Assembly: GCA_001465015.1 (NCBI GenBank)
Contig: LNEO01000172.1
Location: 22,346-86,345, forward strand
Reading direction: 5' to 3'
DNA: 64,000 nt
DNA from: Deltaproteobacteria bacterium Ga0077539
GTDB lineage: Bacteria; Myxococcota_A; Polyangia; Polyangiales; Ga0077539
A program made the translations under genes and the position numbers. Below the pieces are notes generated by a model. That model worked only from the letters and a program-made list of their open reading frames with translations, ran no database searches and had not been told where the DNA came from. Of this stretch, positions 1-7,986 are shown piece after piece. How positions within the stretch are numbered: the first letter of the stretch is position 1; each line of letters begins with the position of its first letter.

Positions 1-35
1 CGGGCCTCGTCCATGTAGGCCTATCGACGAGTCCT

Positions 36-971
36 GTGACTTCGAGCCCGCTGCCCCCAAATCGTCGTCGATCGACACCGCCGCCTCCCGTCGAGCTGGA
101 CTCGATGGAGGACGATACGGCGGCGGGGCGGCCGATTCCTGCGGCCGAGCTGCAACTGGTAGACGAAGACGCTGAGGCCCGCGCGGCGGAGAAGGCTGAG
201 CGCAGAGCGCGCTTGAAGGCTCAGCTCTCCTCGGCCCTTTCGACGTTTTCGATGGTCGCGCTGGTCGCGGGCTCGCTCGTCGCTGGGCGAGTCACGCACC
301 GTTGGGCGACCACGACGCCGCGCTTCGGCGCGCGCGACATCGAGGTCGTCGGCGCGCAGCGCACGGGTCGCACGGCGGTGCTCGAGGCGGCAGACATCGT
401 GGAGGGGCGCAACGTCCTGGCGATCGACCTGCTCAAGAGCGAGCGGGCGATCAGCGCGCTGCCGTGGGTCGCGCGCGCGAAGGTCAGTCGAAGGCTCCCC
501 GGACACGTGCGCGTCGAGATCGAAGAGCGAGAGGCGGTCGCCGTCGTGAGCACGGGCGGCCTGTACCTCTGCGCATCGGACGGAACGATCTTCAAGCGCA
601 TCGTGGACGGCGATCCAGTGGACTTGCCGGTGATCACGGGCATCGAGCGCGCGCTGTTCGCGCGGGATCCGGAGCTCGCGAAAGAGCAGCTGCGCGACGC
701 GCTGGCGCTGTTGTCGGATCTCGCCGGAAGCTCGCTCGCGGGCCGCGTGCGCGTGGACGAAGTGCACCACGCGTCGACGGGCGACCTGTCGATGACGCTC
801 GCGGGCCGGGGAACATACGTGTGGCTCGGGCGCGGTCCGTATCGCGCGAAGATGGCGCGGTTGAGCGCGATCCTCACCGAGCTCGAGCGCAATCACCTCG
901 ACGCTGCAGAGATCCACCTCGAGAGCGATCGGCACCCCGAGCGCGCTGCGGTGCGACTGCGCGTTCGCTGA
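36..971 (+). CDS. ftsQ: Cell-division protein FtsQ
   Basis: FtsQ is a bitopic inner-membrane divisome protein that links early and late division proteins. The 311-aa product has a Pro/charged cytoplasmic tail (1-65), one membrane segment at about 71-84, a POTRA domain at about 96-166 (starting FGARDIEVVG) and the FtsQ beta-domain behind it. It is followed by ftsA and ftsZ, the classical order. I took GTG 36 as the start; the in-frame ATG 105 (residue 24) is an alternative that would shorten only the disordered tail. Bases 1-18 could be the last codons of an upstream gene (stop TAG at 16-18), but too little is visible to name it. Family recognition rests on POTRA, topology and context. Confidence 0.9.
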   Translation: MTSSPLPPNRRRSTPPPPVELDSMEDDTAAGRPIPAAELQLVDEDAEARAAEKAERRARLKAQLSSALSTFSMVALVAGSLVAGRVTHRWATTTPRFGARDIEVVGAQRTGRTAVLEAADIVEGRNVLAIDLLKSERAISALPWVARAKVSRRLPGHVRVEIEEREAVAVVSTGGLYLCASDGTIFKRIVDGDPVDLPVITGIERALFARDPELAKEQLRDALALLSDLAGSSLAGRVRVDEVHHASTGDLSMTLAGRGTYVWLGRGPYRAKMARLSAILTELERNHLDAAEIHLESDRHPERAAVRLRVR

Positions 972-1215
972 GCGCTTCTTCGCGCGATCGGTGGGGCTGT
1001 TGCGCGCTCGCGGCGAAGCGACCGGGCCTGTGCTGGGCGAGCGTGTCGCTCGGGTTCGGAGCGGTCGTTCGTCGTCGTGCGCGTCGTCACGTCGCGCAGA
1101 GACGGCGTCGATCGAAGGGTCGCGCGACGCGCGGCAGCGGTCATTCACACCTACAAAAGCGCGTCGCTTTTTTCACGTCGGCCTGGGCAGTGTGGCAATG
1201 GACGGGTCGGACCAC

Positions 1216-2523
1216 ATGGCGAAGCCAGGAGACATCATCGTCGGACTCGATATCGGCACCACCAAGGTGCTCGCTGTCGTGGGCGAAGTCGGCGCCGAAG
1301 GTGTCGACATCACGGGCGTAGGCGAGTCGAAGTGCAGCGGACTGCGAAAAGGGGTGGTGGTGAACATCGAGTCGACGGTCGCGTCGATCAACGAGGCGAT
1401 CGAGCGTGCTAGCTCGATGGCCGGCGTCGAGATCGCGACCGTGTACGCGGGGATCGCCGGCAGCCACGTGCAGGGCATGAACTCGAACGGGCTGGTGACG
1501 GTCGGCAATCACGAGGTGACCGCCGAGGACGTCGTGCGCGTGCTCGATCAAGCGAAGCACATCAAGCTGCCGCTCGATCGGCAGGTGATCCACGTTCTGC
1601 CGCAGGATTTCGTGGTCGATCAGCAAGAGGGCGTCCGCGAGCCGGTCGGCATGAGCGGCATGCGCCTCGAGGCTCGCGTTCACCTGGTGACGGCGGCGAC
1701 GACGGCGATCACGAACCTGACGAAGTGCGCGCAGCGGTGCGGCCTCGAGGTCGCCGAGCTGGTGCTGCAGCCTCTCGCGAGCGCCGAAGCGGTGCTCACC
1801 GAGGACGAGAAAGAGATCGGCGTCGCGTTGGTGGACATCGGCGGCGGCACGACGGACGTAGTGATCTACGTGGACGGCTCGCTCGTGCACACGTCGGTGA
1901 TCCCGCTCGGCGGGCAGAACCTGACCAACGATATCGCGACGGGCTTGCGGACGCCGCTCGGAGAGGCCGAGCGCATCAAGGTTCGCCATGGTTGCGCGAT
2001 GAACTCGATGGTGGACCCGAGCGAGTCGATCGAGATTCCGAGCGTCGGAGGGCGAGCGGGCCGCTCGATTCCCCGCCACGTGCTCGCAGAGATCATCGAG
2101 CCGCGGATGGAAGAGATCTTCATGCTGGTCAAGCATGCGATCGCTCAGTCGGGCTACGGCGAGCTGCTCGGCGCGGGCGTGGTGCTCTGCGGCGGCGCGA
2201 CGCTGCTCGACGGCTGCGAGGCGCTCTCAGAAGAAGTGCTCGCGCTGCCCGTGCGCCGCGGCACGCCGATCGGCGTCGGCGGCATGGCGGAGATGGTGAA
2301 GAGCCCCGCGCACGCGACGGCGGTGGGGCTGCTCAAGTACGGCGTTCACAGGCCGGCAGCTGTCCCGCAGACGCTGAACTACGGCGCGGCGACGGCGGTT
2401 GCGCAGGGCGCGACCGGACGCGTCGCGGCGGTCAAGAACGATGCTCCCGAAGCCGCGGCTGCGGCGGACGGAGACAAGGGCTTCGGAAACAAGCTCTGGA
2501 ACTGGGTGCGAGAAGTGTTCTGA
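1216..2523 (+). CDS. ftsA: Cell-division protein FtsA
   Basis: FtsA is the actin-like protein that tethers FtsZ to the membrane. Visible motifs are the phosphate-1 loop DIGTTK near the N-terminus, the second phosphate loop DIGGGTTD mid-protein, and LCGGATLL of the adenosine motif. The protein ends in the amphipathic membrane-targeting helix NKLWNWVREVF, so the C-terminus is complete. Length from ATG 1216 is 435 aa, normal for the family. ATG 1198 (six codons earlier) is an alternative start; the frame stays open back to 991 but that part has no FtsA similarity. It lies 244 bp after ftsQ and 294 bp before ftsZ. Confidence 0.95.
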   Translation: MAKPGDIIVGLDIGTTKVLAVVGEVGAEGVDITGVGESKCSGLRKGVVVNIESTVASINEAIERASSMAGVEIATVYAGIAGSHVQGMNSNGLVTVGNHEVTAEDVVRVLDQAKHIKLPLDRQVIHVLPQDFVVDQQEGVREPVGMSGMRLEARVHLVTAATTAITNLTKCAQRCGLEVAELVLQPLASAEAVLTEDEKEIGVALVDIGGGTTDVVIYVDGSLVHTSVIPLGGQNLTNDIATGLRTPLGEAERIKVRHGCAMNSMVDPSESIEIPSVGGRAGRSIPRHVLAEIIEPRMEEIFMLVKHAIAQSGYGELLGAGVVLCGGATLLDGCEALSEEVLALPVRRGTPIGVGGMAEMVKSPAHATAVGLLKYGVHRPAAVPQTLNYGAATAVAQGATGRVAAVKNDAPEAAAAADGDKGFGNKLWNWVREVF

Positions 2524-2817
2524 CAGGATTCGAATGCGCGGTCGCGTCGGTGATCGCGACCGTGGGCCGTGGCGCTCGGGTTCGGAGATTCTTTCCGAGG
2601 TTGTCTCCCGAGCGCGGCGGCTCACGGTCACGGTTACCGGCGAAGCGGAGAAGTCGTTGGCACTGGTTGTGCGCGATGCGGCGAAGTGAGATCGACCTCA
2701 CTGGGGGGATGCAACGTGACGATGTTCGGTGTAGAGCGATGGACCCCCCGCGAGGTTCGAGTCTCGAGGATCGCGACGAGCGGTAGATAGTGTTGTGGAA
2801 GCGGGTAGGAGGCGGTG
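2524..2817. other. Intergenic region before ftsZ
   Basis: These 294 bp separate ftsA from ftsZ and contain no convincing gene. The size is enough for an ftsZ promoter. A -24/-12-like string (TTGGCAC, with GC ten bases after the GG) lies at 2657-2672, but I do not rely on it. The only firm element is the Shine-Dalgarno sequence at the right end. Confidence 0.5.
2807..2812 (+). promoter_or_regulatory. Shine-Dalgarno of ftsZ
   Basis: A perfect AGGAGG lies five bases before ATG 2818. The in-frame GTG at 2815 would leave only two bases of spacing, so the ATG is the better start. Confidence 0.8.
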
Positions 2818-4068
2818 ATGGGTCTCTCGTTCGATCTGGCTGATGAAGGAAACACCCCGGCGGCGCGCATCAAGGTCGTTGGCGTCGGTGGTGCAGGTGG
2901 AAACGCGATTCGCACGATGATCGAGTCCAACGTACAGGACGTCGAGTTCATCGTTGCAAACACGGACATCCAAGCGCTGACGGCGAACCCTGCGGGCGTG
3001 CGCATTCAGCTCGGGCGTTCTCTCACCAAGGGCCTCGGCGCGGGCGCGAACCCCGACATCGGCAAGAAGGCCGCGATGGAGGACATCCAGCTCTTGCAGG
3101 ATCACCTGCAGGGCGCGGACATGGTCTTCATCACCGCCGGCATGGGCGGCGGAACGGGAACCGGCGCGGCGTCGGTGATCGCGCAGGTCGCTCGTGACCT
3201 CGGCGCGCTCACGGTGGGCGTCGTGACCAAGCCGTTCATGTTCGAGGGCAAGCGCAGGGCGAAGTTCGCCGAGGCCGGGCTCGCCGAGCTCGAGGGCCAC
3301 GTCGATACGCTCATCACGATCCCCAACCAGAAGCTCGTCAACCTCAACGATCCGGACCTGACGTTGATGGACGCCTTTCGCAAAGCAGACGAAGTGCTCG
3401 TGCACGCCGTGCAGGGCATCTCGGACCTGATCCAGCAGACGGGCATCGTCAACGTCGACTTCGCGGACGTGAAGGCCGTGATGACCCAGATGGGCATGGC
3501 CCTCATGGGGATCGGCTACGGACGCGGCGAGCGACGCGCCTACGACGCCGCGATGGCAGCGATCAACTCGCCGCTGCTCGACAACATGTCGGTCGAGGGC
3601 GCGACGGGCATCCTGATCAACTTCACGGGCGGCCCGGACATGCGCCTCGGCGAGATCAACGAAGCCGCGACCATGATCATGGACACGGCGCACGAAGACG
3701 CGAACATCATCTTCGGCTCCGTCGTAAACCCCGAGATGCGCGACGTGATCAAGGTCACGGTCATCGCGACGGGCTTCGGCCGCAGCATCCGCCAGGAGGA
3801 GATGAAGCCGACGTTCGCCTCGCGCATCGTCACTCCGCCTCTCGCCGAGCACCGTCCGCGCGCGGCCCAGCAGGCGCCCATCGTGACGCAGCCCGCTGAG
3901 GTTCGCACCCGCCCGACGACGCCCGAGGCTGCTCCTCGTCGCTCGATGCCGGCCCAGTCGGCGCCCCCCGCAGCACGGGAAGCGCGACACGGCGAGCGCG
4001 TCAGCCTGATTCCCAACGAGACAGACCTCGACATCCCGACGTTCCTCCGCAACCGCGGCGGCGAGTGA
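2818..4068 (+). CDS. ftsZ: Cell-division GTPase FtsZ
   Basis: FtsZ is the tubulin-like GTPase that forms the cytokinetic ring. In the 416-aa product the N-terminal nucleotide motif [10 protein letters not shown] is at about 21-30 and the tubulin signature GGGTGTG at about 110-116. The synergy loop [11 protein letters not shown] carries the catalytic acidic residues. After the globular core (to about 330) comes a Pro/Arg/Ala-rich linker, and the protein ends in the conserved tail [11 protein letters not shown], the docking peptide for FtsA and other partners. Length is typical and the gene is intact. Confidence 0.98.
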   Translation: MGLSFDLADEGNTPAARIKVVGVGGAGGNAIRTMIESNVQDVEFIVANTDIQALTANPAGVRIQLGRSLTKGLGAGANPDIGKKAAMEDIQLLQDHLQGADMVFITAGMGGGTGTGAASVIAQVARDLGALTVGVVTKPFMFEGKRRAKFAEAGLAELEGHVDTLITIPNQKLVNLNDPDLTLMDAFRKADEVLVHAVQGISDLIQQTGIVNVDFADVKAVMTQMGMALMGIGYGRGERRAYDAAMAAINSPLLDNMSVEGATGILINFTGGPDMRLGEINEAATMIMDTAHEDANIIFGSVVNPEMRDVIKVTVIATGFGRSIRQEEMKPTFASRIVTPPLAEHRPRAAQQAPIVTQPAEVRTRPTTPEAAPRRSMPAQSAPPAAREARHGERVSLIPNETDLDIPTFLRNRGGE

Positions 4069-4260
4069 GTGCGACTTCGAGGGGGAGCAAAAATGCTTAG
4101 TTTCGCACGATTTGTCGGGCTACCGAAAGACAGTTTCACACTCCGAGTCACCCTGTGAAATGCGCTCGAGCAAGGTGATTTCGAGGTTCACGCCGCGGTC
4201 ATCTTGGTCTTAGAATCGCTGATCTCGCGGATGATCTCGTTCGAAGGGTCGAGTACGGGG
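4069..4260. other. Intergenic region ftsZ-PP2C with weak stem-loop
   Basis: This 192-bp stretch is richer in A/T than its surroundings. Just after the ftsZ stop, GTGCGA (4069-4074) can pair with TCGCAC (4103-4108), with AGCA/TGCT (4086-4097) as an inner pairing. It could act as a weak terminator or mRNA-stabilising hairpin, but there is no T-tract. No gene is visible. Confidence 0.3.
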
Positions 4261-4974
4261 ATGAAGTACGTCGCAGCTGGGCTTACCGACGTGGGTCGTG
4301 AGCGAGACCACAACGAAGACACCTTCCTCGTCGATGAGGCGCTCGGCCTATTTCTCGTCGCGGACGGGATGGGTGGTCATCGAGCGGGCGAGGTCGCGAG
4401 CGCGATCGCGCGGGACACGGTGCACGAGATCATTCGTGACAGCGCCAGTTCGTCGCGGCTCGACGCGCTCGACCAGGCCATCCGTCGCGCCAATCAGCGC
4501 GTCGTCAAAGAGGGCCAGGCCAACCGCGCGCACAAGGGGATGGGCACGACGATCGTCGCGCTGATCACCGACGGCGACGCGCTCGGCATCGCGCACGCGG
4601 GCGACTCGCGCTGCTATCGCTTTCGCGACGGCACGCTGCAGCGAATGACTCGAGACCACTCGTTGATCGAAGAGCTCGGCGGCGACGATCCGGCGGTGAT
4701 GGCCGCGCTCGCGAGCTACTCCAACGTGATCACCCGCGCTCTCGGCACGGCGCCGGACACCGCGCCGGACGTTCGCCGCGAAGCCGTGAAGACCGGCGAC
4801 TTGTTCGTCTTGTGCTCCGACGGCCTGTGCGGGCCGGTCGACGACGCGGCGCTGCAGCGACTGCTCGCAGAGGGCGGCTCACTCGACGAGATCTGCCGCC
4901 GCCTGATCACGGAAGCCAACGAGCGGGGCGGACCCGATAACATTTCGGTCGTCGTCCTGCGCGCCGAAGACTGA
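4261..4974 (+). CDS. PP2C-family Ser/Thr protein phosphatase
   Basis: A bacterial PP2C (PrpC/Stp-type) metal-dependent phosphatase, expected to dephosphorylate Ser/Thr-phosphorylated proteins. All motifs are present: [11 protein letters not shown] near the start, [14 protein letters not shown] (metal-binding DG), [32 protein letters not shown] and the closing [11 protein letters not shown]. The 237-aa length is that of a stand-alone catalytic domain; there is no membrane segment. I chose ATG 4261 because [12 protein letters not shown] aligns with family N-termini; the open frame continues to TTG 4204. It sits after ftsZ and before an unknown repeat protein; a kinase partner is encoded about 42 kb away (46857-48341), but a link between them is only a guess. 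Confidence 0.93.
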   Translation: MKYVAAGLTDVGRERDHNEDTFLVDEALGLFLVADGMGGHRAGEVASAIARDTVHEIIRDSASSSRLDALDQAIRRANQRVVKEGQANRAHKGMGTTIVALITDGDALGIAHAGDSRCYRFRDGTLQRMTRDHSLIEELGGDDPAVMAALASYSNVITRALGTAPDTAPDVRREAVKTGDLFVLCSDGLCGPVDDAALQRLLAEGGSLDEICRRLITEANERGGPDNISVVVLRAED

Positions 4975-5101
4975 GCGATCGACGGGCGGGCAAAGGGGGC
5001 CTTGCTCCGCAGCGAAAGGGGGGATTTGCGCGAACAGAGAGGGGACAAGCGCCGCTTAACCCTTCTCACTTGAGCGAATCGCGCCATACTCCGCGCGCCT
5101 C

Positions 5102-5121
5102 GGGCCTGCCTGCGCAGGCCC
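5102..5121 (+). promoter_or_regulatory. GC-rich hairpin in 5' leader
   Basis: GGGCCTGC (5102-5109) and GCAGGCCC (5114-5121) form a perfect 8-bp stem with a 4-base loop, 35 bases before the start of the four-repeat protein gene. No T-tract follows, so it is more likely a leader structure or operator than an intrinsic terminator. Confidence 0.45.
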
Positions 5122-5156
5122 CGACCATTCCAGACAATTCGACGGAGTAGCAGCGC

Positions 5157-6260
5157 ATGGCGAGCTTCATCGCGACCCGAATGAAACAAGAACTCGAGGC
5201 CATCTCGAAGGTGTACGACAGCAAGTTCGCGGGACAGTCGCGCGGCACGCGCGACGTCGCGGAGATGGACGGCCTCGTTCGGCGCGTGAAGAACGTGCTC
5301 ATGCAGATCGACGCGACGCCGAACGCCTCGCGTGACACCGAGCTGTCGTCGATCAAGGGCGACGCCCAAGAGCAGCTCAAGATGCTCGAGAGCGAGAAGG
5401 CCGCGATCGTCGAGGCGAAGTCGGCAGGCCCCGATTTCGAGCTCTTCGCGCCCCTCGCGCAGACGGCGAATTTCGTGATGGCGCGCTATCGCAGGCACTA
5501 CGCCGGCAAGAGCCGCTCGACGCGCGACCTCGGCCTGATGGAAGAGATGATCGAGGATCTCTCGTCGATCTCGGCGCAGATGAGCACGATCATCGCGAAG
5601 AACAGCGCGCCGCCGTTTCGACGGGACCTCGAGGCGGTGACGCAATCGCTCTCGATGTACCGCACCGAGCGCGACGAGATCTCCCGCTCGCACGGCGCGG
5701 GCACGCAAGAGGAGCAGTCGGGCAACCTCGCGTCCCTCGCCAACGCGCAGTTCGACATCTACCGCGATCACTTCGCGGGCAAGAGCCGCACCTCGCGGCG
5801 CGTCGAGCTGCTCGAGCGCATGGTTCGCAACCTCGAGCGCATCAAGACGCGCATGTCCGACCTCGCGCGCGAGAGCACGGTGGCTCAGGTCAACAAGGAC
5901 AACATCGGCATCATCGACGGAAACCTCGACACCTACCGCAAGGAGATCGAGGAGATCCGCAAGGCCAAGGAGAGCGCCTCGATCGAAGACCTCGCGGGAA
6001 ACCTCGGCGGCGCCGCGAACGAAGTCTTCGACGAGTATCGCAACCGCTACGCGAGCAAGGACCGCCGAACGGTCGACCGCGACCGGCTCTCGGTGATGTG
6101 CGATTTGCTCGGTGAGGTCGAGCGACAGATGGCGCTGCTCGCGCGCGGCGTGAAGAACGACACCAACGACAAGAACCTCGAGATCGTTCGGTCCCAGCTC
6201 GGCTCGTTCGAGCTCGAGTGGGAGCAGGTCGATCAGGCTCAGCGGCCCGCGGGTCGCTGA
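5157..6260 (+). CDS. Four-repeat alpha-helical protein of unknown function
   Basis: I do not recognise this 367-aa protein. It consists of four tandem units of about 91 residues. Each opens with a Tyr/Phe-Ala-Gly-Lys-Ser-Arg signature: FAGQSRGTRD at 24-33, YAGKSRSTRD at 115-124, FAGKSRTSRR at 207-216 and the diverged YASKDRRTVD at 298-307. Each signature is followed by a helix ending in a Gln-Met or similar pair and then a charged helix with Glu/Lys-rich stretches. There is no signal peptide or membrane segment, so it should be cytoplasmic. The composition suggests helical bundles. It follows the PP2C gene by 182 bp with a hairpin in its leader and overlaps by 22 bp the tail of the convergent gene. 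ATG 5157 is the obvious start. Confidence 0.85.
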   Translation: MASFIATRMKQELEAISKVYDSKFAGQSRGTRDVAEMDGLVRRVKNVLMQIDATPNASRDTELSSIKGDAQEQLKMLESEKAAIVEAKSAGPDFELFAPLAQTANFVMARYRRHYAGKSRSTRDLGLMEEMIEDLSSISAQMSTIIAKNSAPPFRRDLEAVTQSLSMYRTERDEISRSHGAGTQEEQSGNLASLANAQFDIYRDHFAGKSRTSRRVELLERMVRNLERIKTRMSDLARESTVAQVNKDNIGIIDGNLDTYRKEIEEIRKAKESASIEDLAGNLGGAANEVFDEYRNRYASKDRRTVDRDRLSVMCDLLGEVERQMALLARGVKNDTNDKNLEIVRSQLGSFELEWEQVDQAQRPAGR

Positions 6261-7636
6261 GCACGACGCCGACGCCCGACGAGCGCGAAGGCAGCGAGGG
6301 CGCCGCACAAGAGCCGGCCAGTTTGCGCGCGGGGGAGGGCGACAGCAGCGCAGCGACAGCCGGGCATCATCGTCGGGGGCTCGGCGGACGCGTCCATCGA
6401 CGGCGGTCGCGCTGCGTCCATGCCGGCGTCCGGCGAAGCTGCGGGGCAGGCGAGCGTCGAGGAGCGGTACACCGTCCAGCGCGCGCCGCAGAGCGCGGTG
6501 ACGTCCGTTGAAGGACCGCACGTCGGGACGCCGCCGATTTCACAAAACGACCGCAGCACCGGCTCGAGCGTCCGTCCTTCGTCGGTGCTTCGAGCGAGGG
6601 CGAACGAGTCCAGCACCCAGTTGGCGGCGACCCAAAGCGTTCCGTCGTGAAAGCGAAGGCCTGTGATTCGCGCGGTGTTCACCCGCTCGAACGGCCCGCC
6701 TCCGGCCGAACGGCGAAGCCCATCATCGGGGTGAGTGGTGCCGTACCAGACCGTTCGACCGTCGTCCGACAGCGCAAAGCCGTTCATCGCGCCGGTGCTT
6801 CTCGCGATTTCGCGAAAGCTCGCGCCGCCGTCGTCGCTTCGGAGCAAGACCGTCGGCGACGCGCCGGCCCCCGCGTCGAGCGACGCGGAGCCTTGGAGTC
6901 GCGCGCGGACGTACACGACGTCGGCGTTGGTGCTGTCGACGCCAGCGATGAAGCCGTCGTCGACGCCAAACATGTCGAGCGAACTCTCGCGCAGCGTCGC
7001 CCCGCCGTCATCGCTGCGAAAGAAGAGCACGCGCCTCGGGCTGTTGCGCACGGCTGTCGCGTACACGCGCTGAACGTTCGAGCGGGCGACCTCTACGGTC
7101 TCGAAGAGTGTCTCGGGGCCGAACCCTGCGCCGAGCGGCGCGAACGTCTGGCCGCCGTCATCCGAGCGCCAGACGCGGTTTCGCGCGAGCTCCGCGCCGG
7201 ACGACGTGATCGCCAGCACCGTGCGGCCGTCGCGCGATCGGTCGAGGTCGATCACGAACTCTCGCTCGAGGTTGGGAACTCGGTCGTGCGAGCAGCGATC
7301 GGACGAGACTCTCGCGAGCCCGTCGGGCGCGCCGACGTGCAGCCTGCGTGTCGCGTCGAGCGTAAACGCAGGATCGAACGAGCCAGACCCGTAGTTGAGC
7401 AGCTCTTCGCAGAGCCAACGCCAGCTCTGCCCGCGGTCCTCGCTGAGGGCAAAGCCGAAGGTCAAGCGCAGCGCGACGGTCTGACCATCGGGTGACAGCT
7501 GCACGAGCTGCGCGGCTGGAAACCGCCCATTGGCCGCGGCAGGAGTCGCCACGACGGTCGCCACGAGCAACGCGGTGGCGCTCGCGGCCAACCGACAAGA
7601 ACGAAGCACGCCAGGCACCGGGCGGGACGATACCAT
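6239..7636 (-). CDS. Secreted Asp-box (BNR) beta-propeller protein, MYXO-CTERM-like tail
   Basis: The 465-aa protein has an N-terminal signal peptide (to about residue 36, ending ATPAAAN) and at least five Asp-box motifs: SEDRGQSW, SDDGGQTF, SDDGGATL, SDDGGASF and STDEGRTL. These mark a sialidase/Vps10-like beta-propeller, but no catalytic residues of a sialidase can be assigned. A Pro/Ala/Asp-rich linker leads to a C-terminal PGCRC, a hydrophobic stretch and a basic RRRR end. This layout matches the MYXO-CTERM sorting signal used in Myxococcota for surface display. The start is the only ATG at the head of the frame. It is convergent with the four-repeat gene. Function beyond a surface-exposed propeller is unknown. 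Confidence 0.8.
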   Translation of the reverse strand: MVSSRPVPGVLRSCRLAASATALLVATVVATPAAANGRFPAAQLVQLSPDGQTVALRLTFGFALSEDRGQSWRWLCEELLNYGSGSFDPAFTLDATRRLHVGAPDGLARVSSDRCSHDRVPNLEREFVIDLDRSRDGRTVLAITSSGAELARNRVWRSDDGGQTFAPLGAGFGPETLFETVEVARSNVQRVYATAVRNSPRRVLFFRSDDGGATLRESSLDMFGVDDGFIAGVDSTNADVVYVRARLQGSASLDAGAGASPTVLLRSDDGGASFREIARSTGAMNGFALSDDGRTVWYGTTHPDDGLRRSAGGGPFERVNTARITGLRFHDGTLWVAANWVLDSFALARSTDEGRTLEPVLRSFCEIGGVPTCGPSTDVTALCGARWTVYRSSTLACPAASPDAGMDAARPPSMDASAEPPTMMPGCRCAAVALPRAQTGRLLCGALAAFALVGRRRRAQRPAGR

Positions 7637-7986
7637 CCCGCGGCGCTTCGATGCAGCGCGACGCGCGGATATGGGGCGCTCCCGTGGTGAAACGGCTGTA
7701 TTTTCCCGGGCGGGCGCGCTGTCGAGCCGCGGCGCGAGCGCCAGGCATCGCCGCTCGTGAGGGAGGCCGCGCAGGGCGACCGTGGCGCCCGCGAGAAAAG
7801 CAATCCCGCGCGTCTGCCCTGCCGGATAGGGATTCTATCGCGAGGGGCACACGGTATAGGCTTCGCGCGCCCACAGGGTGTGCTGTTTCGAGTGGATGGT
7901 CGGCGAATCGACCGTGACCGAAGCCAGCGACGCTGAGGGCGTGAACTTCAACGATCCCACGAACCTACAAGGGAGCGTCTCTCGCG
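7637..7986. other. Divergent intergenic region, 350 bp
   Basis: This space separates two divergent genes and must hold promoters for both. I see no gene. A small inverted repeat, GATAG/CTATC (7825-7839), and an AT-richer patch GGTATAGG near 7853-7860 are the only local features. A possible Shine-Dalgarno AAGGGAG sits at about 7969-7975 before the right-hand gene, with rather long spacing. Confidence 0.4.

Noticed and set aside
2657..2672. Sigma-54-like TTGGCAC...GTGC before ftsZ
   Set aside because: The spacing fits, but such strings are expected by chance in a window of this size, there is no enhancer-like dyad nearby, and ftsZ is an essential gene normally read by the housekeeping sigma factor.
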